From: an uncultured bacterium
Lineage (GTDB): Bacteria; Planctomycetota; UBA1135; GCA-002686595
DNA length: 64,000 nucleotides
Assembly (NCBI GenBank): GCA_938083085.1
Contig: CALLKX010000039.1
Span: 38,957-102,956 of the forward strand
Reading direction: 5' to 3'
Shown here: piece after piece, positions 34,976 to 44,891 of the stretch
Layout of the letters: each line of letters begins with the position of its first letter
Position numbering within the stretch: position 1 is the first letter of the stretch
The notes under the pieces: generated by a model
Databases searched by the model: none
The model's input: the letters and a program-made list of their open reading frames with translations, nothing else
What the model was told of the DNA's origin: nothing
Translations under genes and position numbers: made by a program

Positions 34976-36238
34976 TCAGAATAGCACTCGCGTGCGGAGG
35001 GTCCCCTCGAGCTGGCGCAGCTCCGCCATCAGGCTCCGCGCCGCGCCCCGGTCTGCGGCCACGTCCGTGACGACGTAGCCCACGTCCCCGAGGGTCTGCA
35101 GGTACTGGGCGTCGATGTTGGCGCTGCTGCGGCCGATGACGTCCGTGACCGCGCTCATGATCCCCGGCCGGTTCTCGTGGACATGCAGGAGCCGCGCGTC
35201 GCCCGTGTGGGGCGGCAGGGAGACCTCGGGGAAGTCCACCGCCGAGAGGGTCGACCCGTCGTCGCTGTAGCGCAGGAGCTTCTCGGTCACCTCGCGGCCA
35301 ATACCCGCTTGAGCCTCCTCCGTGCTGCCCCCGATGTGAGGCGTGAGGAGGACGTTGTCGAGCCCCGCCAGAGGAGATTCGAACCGCTCGCCGGCCGCCT
35401 TGGGCTCCTTGGGGAAGACGTCGACCGCGGCCCCTGCGAGCCGCCCTTGCTCCAGCTCGTCGCGCAGCACGTCGAGGTCCACCACCTGCCCTCGGGACGC
35501 GTTGATGAGCACCGCGCCGTCCTTCATCGAGCCGAGCTCCCTGGCGCCCATGAGGTCGCGGGTCGAGGGCAGCTCCGGCACGTGCAGGGTGACCACGTCC
35601 GAGCGGCGCAGGAGGTCCTCGAGGCTGCCTGCGCTCTCGGCGTTCCCGAGCGAGAGCCTCGACACCACATCGTGATAGATGACCCGCATACCGAGCATCT
35701 CGGCGAGGACGCCGACCTGGCTCCCGATGTGGCCGTAGCCCACGACGCCCAGCGTCTTACCCCGCGCCTCGTGGCTGCCCGCCGCGGACTTCAGCCACTC
35801 GCCACGGTGGCATGACATGTTCTTCTGGGGGACGCCCCGCAGGAGCATGATCGCCTCGGCGATGACCAGCTCGGCGACGCTACGCGTGTTGGAATACGGC
35901 GCGTTGAAGACCGGCACGCCGCGGCGCCGAGCGTGGGCCGTATCGACCTGGTTCGTGCCGATGCAGTAGCACCCAATGGCGACGAGCTTACGGGCGCTCT
36001 CAAGCGCCGACTCGTCCAGCTGGGTTCGAGAGCGGATGCCCACGACGTGAACCCCCTCGAGGGCGCTCCGGAGCTCCTCCCCGGCGAGCGCACCCTGGAC
36101 CTCCTCGATCCTCGAGTAGCCGGCGCTTCGGAAGGCCTCCGCGGCGGTCTGGCTGATTCCCTCCAGGAGGAGGACTCGAATCTCGGAACGGGGAAAGGAC
36201 GTCTCCCCGGGTGACGGCGGCGTTGAAGCGTCTGTCAT
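34976..36238 (-). CDS. serA: D-3-phosphoglycerate dehydrogenase with ACT domain
   Basis: SerA oxidises 3-phosphoglycerate with NAD+ in the first step of serine synthesis. The 420-residue protein shows the NAD-binding GVVGYGHIGSQVG, the catalytic Arg region INASRGQVVD and the active-site His in LTPHIGGST. A C-terminal ACT domain (LHVHENRPGIM) follows. This layout matches the E. coli-type enzyme, in which serine binds the ACT domain and inhibits, so feedback control is likely. The ATG at 36238 is chosen; the frame is open far upstream but only antisense to another gene. It heads a minus-strand operon with mutY. Confidence 0.95.
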   Translation of the reverse strand: MTDASTPPSPGETSFPRSEIRVLLLEGISQTAAEAFRSAGYSRIEEVQGALAGEELRSALEGVHVVGIRSRTQLDESALESARKLVAIGCYCIGTNQVDTAHARRRGVPVFNAPYSNTRSVAELVIAEAIMLLRGVPQKNMSCHRGEWLKSAAGSHEARGKTLGVVGYGHIGSQVGVLAEMLGMRVIYHDVVSRLSLGNAESAGSLEDLLRRSDVVTLHVPELPSTRDLMGARELGSMKDGAVLINASRGQVVDLDVLRDELEQGRLAGAAVDVFPKEPKAAGERFESPLAGLDNVLLTPHIGGSTEEAQAGIGREVTEKLLRYSDDGSTLSAVDFPEVSLPPHTGDARLLHVHENRPGIMSAVTDVIGRSSANIDAQYLQTLGDVGYVVTDVAADRGAARSLMAELRQLEGTLRTRVLF

Positions 36239-36335
36239 GACGGCTGGAGGATGCCCGGCACACACCCCGAAGTCCCCACCGGATCGCGCGAATCCCGTCC
36301 CTCGCGACCGATGGGTGCGGCTAGCTTCTTGCCCG

Positions 36336-38930
36336 ATGGACCACGGCAGCACGACCACCCGAGGAACGCAGACAGCCAGGCTGATCGGCGTCGCTGGGCT
36401 GCTGGGCATCGGCCTCGGCGGGTTCCTTGCGCGGGCGCGCGCACCGCTGTTCCCCGACATCCTCGACCTCTCCGGTCCCGACCCCGTCCGCGCCGCAGCC
36501 ACCCGCGGTGTCGCGCTCGCCGCGGCGGCCCTGCTCGTGCTCGCCGCCGGCCCGGTCACCCGCCTCGCCCCTGGCGCGTTCATCGCCGGGGCTGCAGCGG
36601 GGGTCGCCAGCGCGCTGCTAGATTCCACGGACGGCGGCTTACTGGTGAGCGTCGCGCCGCCGTGGGTCGCGGCTGGTCCCTGGCTGATCCTCGCCACGGT
36701 CGCAGCCGCGCTCTCCAGGCGGCAGCTCGCTTCGGCCACGGCCAGTCGAGCGGCACGGCCTCGACTGACTCTAGAAGGAGGGGCTTCAGCCATGGCCCGG
36801 AGTTCGACCGAGCCCGCCCACTGGGCGCTCTCAGGGGGCGTGCTGATCGCCTCTTCAGGAGTCGCCCTGGGCCTCGAGGGCCTCTCTCGCCTGGCCCTGC
36901 GGCTGGGGCTGGCGACGCGCGGGGAGGACATCCTCCTCACCGCCGTGCTCGCCGCCGTGCTCGCCCTCGGCGGGGTCGTCTTTGGGCGCGCCACCAGCCG
37001 CCCTGGAGACCACCGCTGTGCGGCGCTCCTGCTGGGCGCCGGGGTGCTCGGCGTCGCCGCGCTGGCCCTCGCCGGCGGCATCGCCGAGCCCCTGGGATTC
37101 AAGGCCCTGTGCGCTCGGATCCACGCGGACGCCTCCCTCGCCGGGACTCCCCGGGTGGGCGCCTTCGTCGCGCTCGTGGTGCTCGTGCTCCCCGCCCTCG
37201 CCGCGGGGACCGCCGTCCACGTGGCCCGCCGCCCCACGACCCTCGCCGCCATGTTGCTGGGCGCAGCCCTCGGCGTCGCCGCTGCTCCGGGGCTGCTGGA
37301 GGTTGCCCCCGTGGAGTGGGCACGCGGCGAGGACGCGGCCGGCTCCGCGGGCCTCGTGCGCCTCGGCGCACTCATCGCCGGGCTCGGCGCCCTGCTGCAC
37401 GCGGCCCTCCACCCCGGAGCAGGTCGTCTCGGGCTCATCGGAGCCAGCGTCGGCGTGGTCCTGGGTTCAGCCCTGCTCCCGGTGAGCCCGATCCCGGTCC
37501 TGGACCCCTGGGAGCGCTTCCCCGTGCAGCCGATCGCCCTCTTCGAGACCCCCGACGGCCAGTTCTCCGTGGTACCCACCGGCGCCGCTCGGCGCCGGGT
37601 GACCCTCGACCAGCGCGCCCTCAGCCCCAGGTCCCGAGAGCTCTCGGGCGAGGCGGCGCGCCTGCGTGCGTCCATCGAGGCCGCGGGCGATGAGCCGGTT
37701 CGCCGACTGCTCCTCGTTGGGCTCCTCACCCCTGAGCGGGCTCAGCTCCTCGCCGCCCTCGGTGTGACCCACGTGGACCGCACCGCGGGGTGGTGGCGCA
37801 GCATGCCGCTGGTCGAGTCCGTGCTCGGACCGTCGGGGGTCGCCCTCACCGGAGAGGTGCTCTCCCCCACCGAGGCCCGCCGCCGGGCCTCACGCGGCGA
37901 CCACGATCTCGTGCTCGCGGTGGGGACCGGAGCCACCGGCCCCTTGCCCCCCTCGCTCGGGCTGCGGGTGGGCGGCGGCTCGACGCCTGTCATCGCCTGG
38001 CGCCCTGCGAGCCGACCGGCCGCTCACCTCCCCTGGCCCGACGTTCTCGTGCGCTCCACCGACGGGCTGCTCCACCACTCGTTCGCCTGGACGGACGGCG
38101 AGGTCGGAGTGAGGCCCATGCCCAGCGGTCCGATCGGCGACCTCTCCTGGTGGCGCTGGCTGCAGGTCCGACCGGACTCACGAGCGAGGGAGGCCACGGG
38201 TCAGGCCGACGCTCGCATCGCCAGCTCCAGGTACGCGACGCCCATGGATCGCGGCCTCGCCCTCCACGCCCTCGCGCAGACCCAGAGCTCCCCCTTCGAG
38301 TCCGCCGTGGCGCGGATCGAGCTCGAGGACGCTGCCCTGGACGAGTGGCGCGAGGCCGCCGTGGGGAACCCGGCGCTCACCCGATTCGAGCGTGGGGTGA
38401 TCGAGGGCGCGGTCCGGGTCCTCGTCGAGCGACGCCTGATCCCCGAGCTGCTGCGCTTCACCCTCCCCATCGCCGAGGCCCACCCGGGCTGGCCCGCCCT
38501 CGAGCTGGCCCTCGTCCGCGCGGACCTCGAGGAGCTGAATCCTGAGGCTGCACTCGCGCGCCTCGCCGTCCTGATCCGGGCGCCTGCGACGCGCGCTGGG
38601 GCCCAGCCCGAAGCAGATCGAGGCGAGGAGAGGCTCCGCACGGGGGACCGAGAGACGGCGCTCCTGCTGGCCGCCACCCTGCTGGAGCTCGGGCGGCCCG
38701 GAGACGCCGCGGCCGCGCTGGCGCTCGTGGCCGAGGCCCGGCCCGGGGACCTCGAGGTCGGCCTGCGCCGCGCCGACGCGCTGGTCGCCGCGGACGATCC
38801 GCGGGGCCGTGAGCTCGCGGCCAGGCTGTTCGCCGAGCACCCCGGTCACCCGGAGTTGTTCGGGCTCGCACAGGGAATGCGCGGAATGACCACGCTGAAC
38901 CCTGATCCAGGCCCAGGGGATCAGCGATGA
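36336..38930 (+). CDS. Large membrane protein with C-terminal TPR-like region
   Basis: An 864-residue protein from the ATG at 36336. The first 410 or so residues are Ala/Leu/Gly-rich with roughly ten transmembrane helices. After LFETPDGQFSVV comes a soluble Rossmann-like part (RRLLLVGLLTPERAQLLAALG) reminiscent of the spermidine-synthase-like domain found fused to membrane regions. The usual acid-rich cofactor motif is not evident. The last 200 residues look like helical repeats of TPR type (AEAHPGWPALELALVRADL). It is divergent from serA and precedes two cotranscribed genes. I cannot assign an activity. Confidence 0.75.
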   Translation: MDHGSTTTRGTQTARLIGVAGLLGIGLGGFLARARAPLFPDILDLSGPDPVRAAATRGVALAAAALLVLAAGPVTRLAPGAFIAGAAAGVASALLDSTDGGLLVSVAPPWVAAGPWLILATVAAALSRRQLASATASRAARPRLTLEGGASAMARSSTEPAHWALSGGVLIASSGVALGLEGLSRLALRLGLATRGEDILLTAVLAAVLALGGVVFGRATSRPGDHRCAALLLGAGVLGVAALALAGGIAEPLGFKALCARIHADASLAGTPRVGAFVALVVLVLPALAAGTAVHVARRPTTLAAMLLGAALGVAAAPGLLEVAPVEWARGEDAAGSAGLVRLGALIAGLGALLHAALHPGAGRLGLIGASVGVVLGSALLPVSPIPVLDPWERFPVQPIALFETPDGQFSVVPTGAARRRVTLDQRALSPRSRELSGEAARLRASIEAAGDEPVRRLLLVGLLTPERAQLLAALGVTHVDRTAGWWRSMPLVESVLGPSGVALTGEVLSPTEARRRASRGDHDLVLAVGTGATGPLPPSLGLRVGGGSTPVIAWRPASRPAAHLPWPDVLVRSTDGLLHHSFAWTDGEVGVRPMPSGPIGDLSWWRWLQVRPDSRAREATGQADARIASSRYATPMDRGLALHALAQTQSSPFESAVARIELEDAALDEWREAAVGNPALTRFERGVIEGAVRVLVERRLIPELLRFTLPIAEAHPGWPALELALVRADLEELNPEAALARLAVLIRAPATRAGAQPEADRGEERLRTGDRETALLLAATLLELGRPGDAAAALALVAEARPGDLEVGLRRADALVAADDPRGRELAARLFAEHPGHPELFGLAQGMRGMTTLNPDPGPGDQR

Positions 38931-38937
38931 TGTTGCC

Positions 38938-39489
38938 GTGAACGTCCTCCTTCGACCCGCCGCTGCCCTCGCGCTCTGCGGCCTCGGCGCGGCCATGGCC
39001 CACCCCGTACCGGACGCGCTCCGCGGGCTCCTCGACGGAAGCGACGGGGGCGTCCTTGGGGAGGTCGTCGAGAAGGAGGTGCGTGTCTTTGCCGCCCCGG
39101 ACGGCGGGGAGCTGTTCTTCACGACTGTCCGCGTGCACGGCACAGATCTTGCGACCGGGGCAACGGAGACCGTTCTCGTGACCTTTCCCGGAGGATTTAT
39201 CAGCGAAACCCGCGGCGCCCACAGCTCCACGGCTCCGCCCGCGGACGCGACACGGGTCGGCCGTCGTGTGCTCATGTTCCACCGGCACGTCGAGGACATC
39301 GCGGCAGGCTTCAGCGGTGACGTCCTGGTGAGCGGCTCAGGCGGGCTCTTCCAGTGGTTCACCAGCCGCAAGGGAGAAGTCATCGTGCAGGGCGGCGGCC
39401 CCGGAAGCGGCATCGAGCGCAACCTCCGCGTGGCCGACCTGCGCGCCGATGTACGCCGAAGGCTCGAGCGCGAGGATGAGGGACGCTGA
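38938..39489 (+). CDS. Exported hypothetical protein, 183 aa
   Basis: Starts at a GTG 8 nt after the upstream stop. A signal peptide (VLLRPAAALALCGLGAAMA, cleaved before HPVP) leads into an all-beta domain with GEVVEKEVRVFAA, TTVRVHGTDLATG and VLVTFPGGFI strands. I have seen this arrangement in other exported proteins of unknown function but cannot name it. It has no cysteines beyond the signal region and no metal motif. It sits between two membrane TPR proteins and is probably cotranscribed with both. Confidence 0.75.
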   Translation: MNVLLRPAAALALCGLGAAMAHPVPDALRGLLDGSDGGVLGEVVEKEVRVFAAPDGGELFFTTVRVHGTDLATGATETVLVTFPGGFISETRGAHSSTAPPADATRVGRRVLMFHRHVEDIAAGFSGDVLVSGSGGLFQWFTSRKGEVIVQGGGPGSGIERNLRVADLRADVRRRLEREDEGR

Positions 39490-42322
39490 GCGTGAGGAAC
39501 CCATCGTGACAAACACCACAACCGACACAAGCCGCGCGCCCGCCGCGCTGAGCCTCGCCCTGGCGCTCGCGCTGACGCTGATCACACTCGGCGCCTTCTC
39601 ACCGTCGCTCTGGGGGGACTTCATCTACGACGACGTCCTCCTCGTGGGCGAGTCCCCGGCCACTCAGTCCATCCCAGCCGCGCTCGCGCACTGGATGGAG
39701 CCTTACTGGGGCTTTGACGAGCCGGACGCCGCCTCCCAGCGAGGCCTCTGGCGCCCCATGACGTCCCTGGCCCTCGCTGTCGGCCGCGCCGCTGCGGGCG
39801 GGGACCCATTCGGCTTCCACCTCGTCTCCCTCACGCTCCACCTGCTGGCCACGCTGGCCTGCTTCCGGCTCGCGGCGCGGCTCCTTCGGCGGGTGACAGA
39901 CTCCGCCGTCCGCGCGGAGTGGGCCGCCGCCCTCGCCGCGTTGCTCTTCGCGCTGCACCCCGCGCAGGTCGAATCGGTCGCGTGGATCTCGGCGGTCAAC
40001 GACCCAGCATGGGGTCTCCTCGGCCTCCTGGCCCTGTGGCGCTATGACATCGCAGCCGCCGCAGGCCGCCTCCCCGTGGCCGCCGGGGTCCTCACGCTCC
40101 TCGCCCTCATGTGCAAGGAGACCGCGGTGGTGCTCCTGCCCGCGTTCCTCCTCGTGGACGTCGCCGCCGGACGGCGGGTCGACGCGGTACGGGCGGTGGT
40201 GGTCGGCGCACCGCTGCTCGCCTGGTACGTGGCCCGGGTCCTGGTGTTCGACGGCGTGGACGCGGGGATCTTCCGTGAGCACGGCGACTTCCAGATGTCC
40301 GCTGGCCGGGCACTCGGCTTCCGCCTGGAGCTCCTCGGTGGGTTCCTCCATAGCACCCTGTGGCCGGCGAACCCCGAGGTCTTCCGCGCGGTCCAGCCGG
40401 TCCTCCCCGAAGGCTCGCTCACCCCCCTCATCGGAGCGCTCTGGATCGCTGGCAGCGCTGCCGCCGGCGTGATCCTGTGGCGGAGAGGTATGCGCCCAGG
40501 CACAGCGGGCCTGCTGCTCCTCGTGCTCGTGGTCCTCCCCGTGGTGGCCGCCCCCGCCAGGGCCGGGCTCTTCCCCCTCTCCGATCGCTACCTGTACCTG
40601 GGCGTCTTCGGAGCCGCCCTCGCCGTGACTGCAGGCCTGGCCCAAGCTCGCTCCCTGCTGCCCCTCGCCGTGGCCGGTGCGGTCCTCCCAGCCGCGCTCG
40701 CAGCCACCACCTGGACCCACCAGGACCGCTTCGGGGACGAGATTAGCTTCCGCGTCGCCGGCGCCGAGGACGCGCCCGAGAACCCCTATGTGCTCTGGGG
40801 AGCGGGGCGAGCCTTCCTGGAGGAGTACCAGCGCACCCTCGACATCGAGGATCTCCAGGCGTCCTACCTCTATTTCCTGCGCTCACTCAAGGGCGGGACG
40901 GTCTATGGCGACGGCGCCTTCGTGGACGACGTCACGCTCTCCGCGCCGGAGCGCGTGGGACGCCTCGAGCAGCTGATCATCTCGTCTCCCGCCTCCGAGC
41001 GCCGCCAAGACCCGACCGTGATGTGGACCGCCGACGACCGCCTGCAGGCGACGCTCGGGCAGATCACGGTCCTCACCTTCGTCGAGGAGAACGGCGGGCA
41101 AGCCGACTACCAGTACCCGCTCACCATCGCCCTCGAGGCCCGCAAGCTCTGGCCCGACGAGCCTCGGCTCGAGCTCACCATCGCCCAGCTCCATCAGCGC
41201 CGGGGCGAGGTAGCGGCCGCCAAGGAGGCCATCAGCAAGGTCGTGCGCAAGCAGCCCTCGAACACCGAGGCACTGCTGATACTGGCGCGTGTTCTCATGC
41301 GAGAGGGCAACCTTGATGGCGCTCGCTCGACGCTCTCGCGGGCCGTGCAACTGGACGGCAACAACGACACCTTGCGCCTGGAGCTTGCGAGCGTCGCCCT
41401 CGCGAGCAAGCGCTACGACCTCGCCGAGCGCGAACTCGACGTGGTCCTCGCCAGCACCAAGCGAACGAACGTCCGAGCCCTGGTCCTCCGCGCGGCGCTC
41501 GACACCCGGCGCGACCTGCCGGTGGAGGCCATGAGCTGGCTCGACCGCGCCCTCGAGCTCGACCCTGAGAACGGCGCGGCCCAGAAGGAGCGCGGGCTCG
41601 CCGCCGTCAAGCTCGGGGACGTGGATGGCGCACTGGACGCCTTCGCCCGGGCGTGCGAGCAGCTGCCTGATGACTTCGAGAGCCACTACACGTTCGCCGC
41701 GCTGATGCTCCAACAGCAGCCCTCGGCCGACGCGCCTGACGCCACTGCGGCCGCCTGGGAGCAGGCGGTGGTCGACGCGATGGTGCGGGCGTACGTGCTG
41801 TCGCCGCGAACCGGGGAGGAGCAGCTGCTCCTCCAACAGCAGATCCAGCCCTTCCTACGAGGTGACCCCGACTCGGCCTTCAACCTGGCCATGACGCTCA
41901 ACAAGCAGGGGCGGGGAGTCCTCGCGCTGTTCTGGCTGCAGCAGGTCGTGGAGTGGCGCGAGCGCTGGGAGCCCTCCGAGCGGGCGGAGAACCTCGTGAA
42001 GGCGTTCACCATGAGCGGCAGCCTCTACCTCGCCGCTGGCAAGCCCGACGAGGCGCTTGAGGCGTTCAGGAACGCGGTCCTCTCTGATCCCAGCGACTTC
42101 CGCGCTCGGTTCGAGCTCGGTGACCTCCTGTACAACAACGGCGACTCCACCGCTGCCGCCCCCCACCTGCGCCGCGCGCTCGAGCTCTTTGAGGACTCCG
42201 AGATCGCCCCCGAGATGCGCGACGCCGTGCGGGGCACCCTCGAGAAGCGGCTTGCAGCGATCACCGCAGCGGCGGGCCCTCCCTCCCCGGGACAGGGCGC
42301 TGATTCAGACCCAGACGAGTAG
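39476..42322 (+). CDS. TMTC-like membrane glycosyltransferase with TPR tail
   Basis: About 948 residues from the ATG at 39476, which overlaps the upstream stop by 14 nt; a GTG at 39506 is an alternative. The N-terminal 430 or so residues are a GT-C-type membrane domain with the acidic loop DFIYDDVLLV, a HPAQVESVAW motif and MCKETAVVLLPAF. These are the landmarks of TMTC-family protein O-mannosyltransferases and their bacterial relatives. The remaining half is tetratricopeptide repeats (residues about 550-930). It likely transfers a sugar from a lipid carrier onto exported proteins, with TPRs choosing the substrate; this is inference from the family. Confidence 0.82.
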   Translation: MRDAEREEPIVTNTTTDTSRAPAALSLALALALTLITLGAFSPSLWGDFIYDDVLLVGESPATQSIPAALAHWMEPYWGFDEPDAASQRGLWRPMTSLALAVGRAAAGGDPFGFHLVSLTLHLLATLACFRLAARLLRRVTDSAVRAEWAAALAALLFALHPAQVESVAWISAVNDPAWGLLGLLALWRYDIAAAAGRLPVAAGVLTLLALMCKETAVVLLPAFLLVDVAAGRRVDAVRAVVVGAPLLAWYVARVLVFDGVDAGIFREHGDFQMSAGRALGFRLELLGGFLHSTLWPANPEVFRAVQPVLPEGSLTPLIGALWIAGSAAAGVILWRRGMRPGTAGLLLLVLVVLPVVAAPARAGLFPLSDRYLYLGVFGAALAVTAGLAQARSLLPLAVAGAVLPAALAATTWTHQDRFGDEISFRVAGAEDAPENPYVLWGAGRAFLEEYQRTLDIEDLQASYLYFLRSLKGGTVYGDGAFVDDVTLSAPERVGRLEQLIISSPASERRQDPTVMWTADDRLQATLGQITVLTFVEENGGQADYQYPLTIALEARKLWPDEPRLELTIAQLHQRRGEVAAAKEAISKVVRKQPSNTEALLILARVLMREGNLDGARSTLSRAVQLDGNNDTLRLELASVALASKRYDLAERELDVVLASTKRTNVRALVLRAALDTRRDLPVEAMSWLDRALELDPENGAAQKERGLAAVKLGDVDGALDAFARACEQLPDDFESHYTFAALMLQQQPSADAPDATAAAWEQAVVDAMVRAYVLSPRTGEEQLLLQQQIQPFLRGDPDSAFNLAMTLNKQGRGVLALFWLQQVVEWRERWEPSERAENLVKAFTMSGSLYLAAGKPDEALEAFRNAVLSDPSDFRARFELGDLLYNNGDSTAAAPHLRRALELFEDSEIAPEMRDAVRGTLEKRLAAITAAAGPPSPGQGADSDPDE

Positions 42323-42411
42323 CGGAGCCCCGGGCGTCCCGGCAAGATCGAGGTCATCGCGGCGGCACGCTGCATGCTGTCCCTTCCCAGGTCAATTGCC
42401 CCTCGACCCCC

Positions 42412-43698
42412 ATGCGCTTCGTTCTGCCCGTCTCCCTTCTCATCGCCGGCATCGCCTCGGCGCAGGGCTCTGACACCTGCTCCACGCCCCAGACCGCCGC
42501 GGGCGTCGGCCCCCACGCCTTCGACACCCTCGGCGCCACCACGGACGGTCAGCCGGACCTGCTCTGCGACTTCTTCGGCAGCCAGGACATCTTCGACGAC
42601 GTCTGGTTCGAGTGGACGGCCCAGGACAACGGGGACCACGTGATCTCCCTGTGTGGATCCACGGGAGACACCAAGGCCGCGGTCTACACCGACGGCTGCG
42701 CCGGCCTGATCCTCGCCTGCAATGACGACGCCTGCGGCCTGATCTCGGAGCTCACCTTCACGGCAGTCGCGGGTCAGACCTACGACATCCGCGTGGGAAA
42801 TTACGCGTCTGGGGGCGCCGCCCTTGGCTCCTTCACGGTCGTCCCTGACCTACCCGCCCAGAACCCGGCCAACGGCCACTTCTACCAGGTCGTCAACGCG
42901 AACATCTCCTGGATCGACGCCCGCGCCGAGGCCGAGACCTCCCTCCTCCAGGGGACCCCCGGCCACCTGGTGACGATCGCTGACCAGGCGGAGCTCGACT
43001 GGATCCTGAACAACCTGACCCCGCAGCGCCCGTGGATCGGGCTCTTCCAGAACACCGCCTCGCCCAGCTACTCCGAGCCCGGCGGCGGCTGGGAGTGGGT
43101 GACCGGTGAGCCCGCGACGTTCCTCAACTGGTTCCCAGGTGAGCCGAACAACAACAGCGCCTCGGGCGGCGCCGAGGACTACGCGGAGATGTTCGGGAAC
43201 GGCCAGTGGAACGACGCCGAGCTGAACCACGCCGTGACCACCCAGTACATCATCGAGTGGGAGAGCGGCGCGATCGGGACGATCTACTGCACGTCCAACC
43301 CGAACTCCACCGGCGTGAACAGCAGCCTGAGCGCGGCTGGCTCCGTGGCGGTGACGAGCAACGACCTCACCCTGACCGCCGCGGACCTCCCCCCCTCCTC
43401 CTTCGGCTTCTTCCTCGCCAGCCAGACCCAGGGAGCCGTGGCCAACCCGGGTGGGAGCGAGGGCGTCCTCTGCCTCGGCGGCGCCATCGGCCGCTTCGTG
43501 GGCCCAGGGCAGATCAAGAACAGCGGGAGCAACGGCGAATTCAGCCTCGCCCTGGACCTGACCGCGCTGCCCTCCCCCACCGGATTCGTGGCGGCGATGC
43601 CCGGCGAGACCTGGAACTTCCAGGCCTGGCACCGGGACTCCGTGGGCGGCAACGCCGTCTCCAACTTCACGGACGGGCTCTCGACGACGCTGCAGTGA
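42412..43698 (+). CDS. Secreted C-type lectin-domain protein
   Basis: A 428-residue exported protein (signal MRFVLPVSLLIAGIASA). Residues about 25-145 form a PPC-like beta domain with paired cysteines (LACNDDACG). Residues about 155-285 are a C-type lectin domain with the Ca2+/sugar motif EPNNN, the WND motif (QWNDAE) and the WIGLF strand. The last 130 residues (IYCTSNPNSTGVNSS ... ) are a domain shared with the C-terminus of the BNR protein at 53746-56529, including LCLGG, a G-x-x-W-x-FQ-W-x-RD motif and NFTDG. It probably binds glycans outside the cell, and the shared domain may serve sorting or anchoring. Confidence 0.88.
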   Translation: MRFVLPVSLLIAGIASAQGSDTCSTPQTAAGVGPHAFDTLGATTDGQPDLLCDFFGSQDIFDDVWFEWTAQDNGDHVISLCGSTGDTKAAVYTDGCAGLILACNDDACGLISELTFTAVAGQTYDIRVGNYASGGAALGSFTVVPDLPAQNPANGHFYQVVNANISWIDARAEAETSLLQGTPGHLVTIADQAELDWILNNLTPQRPWIGLFQNTASPSYSEPGGGWEWVTGEPATFLNWFPGEPNNNSASGGAEDYAEMFGNGQWNDAELNHAVTTQYIIEWESGAIGTIYCTSNPNSTGVNSSLSAAGSVAVTSNDLTLTAADLPPSSFGFFLASQTQGAVANPGGSEGVLCLGGAIGRFVGPGQIKNSGSNGEFSLALDLTALPSPTGFVAAMPGETWNFQAWHRDSVGGNAVSNFTDGLSTTLQ

Positions 43699-43786
43699 TC
43701 GACCTGTCGAGTCCCACTCATCGGCGCGCCGCTCTGCGCCCATGAGGTCCGGGACACGCGCCGCCTGATGGCGGCGGCTCCAAGAA

Positions 43787-43813
43787 GGGGGCGGCGCCCA
43801 ACGCGCCGCCCCC
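43787..43813. terminator. Hairpin terminator between convergent genes
   Basis: GGGGGCGGCGC (43787-43797) and GCGCCGCCCCC (43803-43813) form a perfect 11-bp stem around CCAAC, between the lectin gene and the end of the arginine operon. There is only a weak T-run after it. Confidence 0.7.
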
Positions 43814-43852
43814 TCGTTCATTGCACGGGCCCCCGTTCCCCGGGCTGGCGGC

Positions 43853-44881
43853 TCAGGTGCGCAGCAGTCGCCGGACGGTGGTCACGTGGCGCGCGGCGCC
43901 CTCGTCGATCTCGCTCGCCTCGATGCGCTCGTCCACGGTGTGGGCGAGGTCGATGGAGCCTGGCCCCATGAGCAGGGGCGTCCCCCAGCGGCGCAGGTGC
44001 GGGGCGTCGGTGCCGAAGGCCACCGGCCTGGCGGGCTCCCCCTCGGGCACGAGGAAGCGCACGGGCCCGTACTGCTCGCGCTCCTCCACGAGCTCCACGT
44101 GGGCCCCCAGGACCGCCTCGATGCGGGCGCGCACCTCGTCCGGCTCCTCCACGGCTCGGACGAGGATGCTCGCGCGCGCCTCCGGCGCCACCACGTTCGG
44201 AGCCAGCCCGCCCCCGATGGTGCCCACGTTGATCGTGCCCTCACCGAGGTCAGGGGCCGCCCCCCAGCTGCTGCTGGTGAGCCGCGTGCAGCAGCCGACG
44301 AGCTCGTGGATCGCGGAGGGGCCCAGCGGGTTCGAGCTATGCCCGGCCACGCCGTGGGCCACGAGGTCCGCCAGGAAGATGCCCTTGTGACCGCTGATGA
44401 AGCGGTTGCCCGTGGGCTCGCCCACGATGGTGTAGCGGGGCGCCCAGCGGTCTCGCATGGCGGGGTCGTCGCCCAGGGCGTGGTCCGCCGCCGCGGCTCC
44501 GACGCTGTCGACCTCCTCGCCCACGGTGAACAGGAAGCCCACGCGCCGCTCCCCCTCCTTCACCAGCTGCTCCGCTGCCAGGAGCATCGCCAGTGCCTGA
44601 CCCTTCGCATCGCACGCTCCGCGGCCGTAGACCGTGCCGCCGGTGACCCGCGGACCGATGAACGGCGGGACCGTGTCCAGGTGCGTGCAGAAAACGACCT
44701 CCGGGCGACCGGCCCGGGCAAGCACGTTCCGGCGGCCGGGCGCGACCTCCTGGTACTCCACGTCGAAGCCGCGCTGCTCTAGCGCGCGGCCGAGGGCGTC
44801 ACCGTAGTCGCCCTCATTGCCGGTGATGGACTGAATGTCGATCCAGTCGCTGAGCGTCGAGGTGATCTGGCCCTGGTCCAT
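43853..44881 (-). CDS. argE: M20-family N-acetylornithine deacetylase
   Basis: A 342-residue M20 metallohydrolase. Metal and catalytic residues are visible: FCTHLDT (His, Asp), GRGACDAKG (bridging Asp), TVGEEVDS (catalytic Glu-Glu), VGEPTGN (Glu) and LAHTVDE (His). In this position, as last gene of a run holding every other arginine gene and without argJ, it should remove the acetyl group from N-acetylornithine. LysK/DapE-type enzymes look similar, so the symbol rests on context. It starts 10 nt after the GNAT gene's stop. Confidence 0.85.
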   Translation of the reverse strand: MDQGQITSTLSDWIDIQSITGNEGDYGDALGRALEQRGFDVEYQEVAPGRRNVLARAGRPEVVFCTHLDTVPPFIGPRVTGGTVYGRGACDAKGQALAMLLAAEQLVKEGERRVGFLFTVGEEVDSVGAAAADHALGDDPAMRDRWAPRYTIVGEPTGNRFISGHKGIFLADLVAHGVAGHSSNPLGPSAIHELVGCCTRLTSSSWGAAPDLGEGTINVGTIGGGLAPNVVAPEARASILVRAVEEPDEVRARIEAVLGAHVELVEEREQYGPVRFLVPEGEPARPVAFGTDAPHLRRWGTPLLMGPGSIDLAHTVDERIEASEIDEGAARHVTTVRRLLRT

Positions 44882-44891
44882 GGGCCCAAGT

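Noticed and set aside
36239..37729. Upstream extension of serA
   Set aside because: The frame is open but runs antisense to the 864-residue membrane protein; SerA homology begins right after the ATG at 36238.
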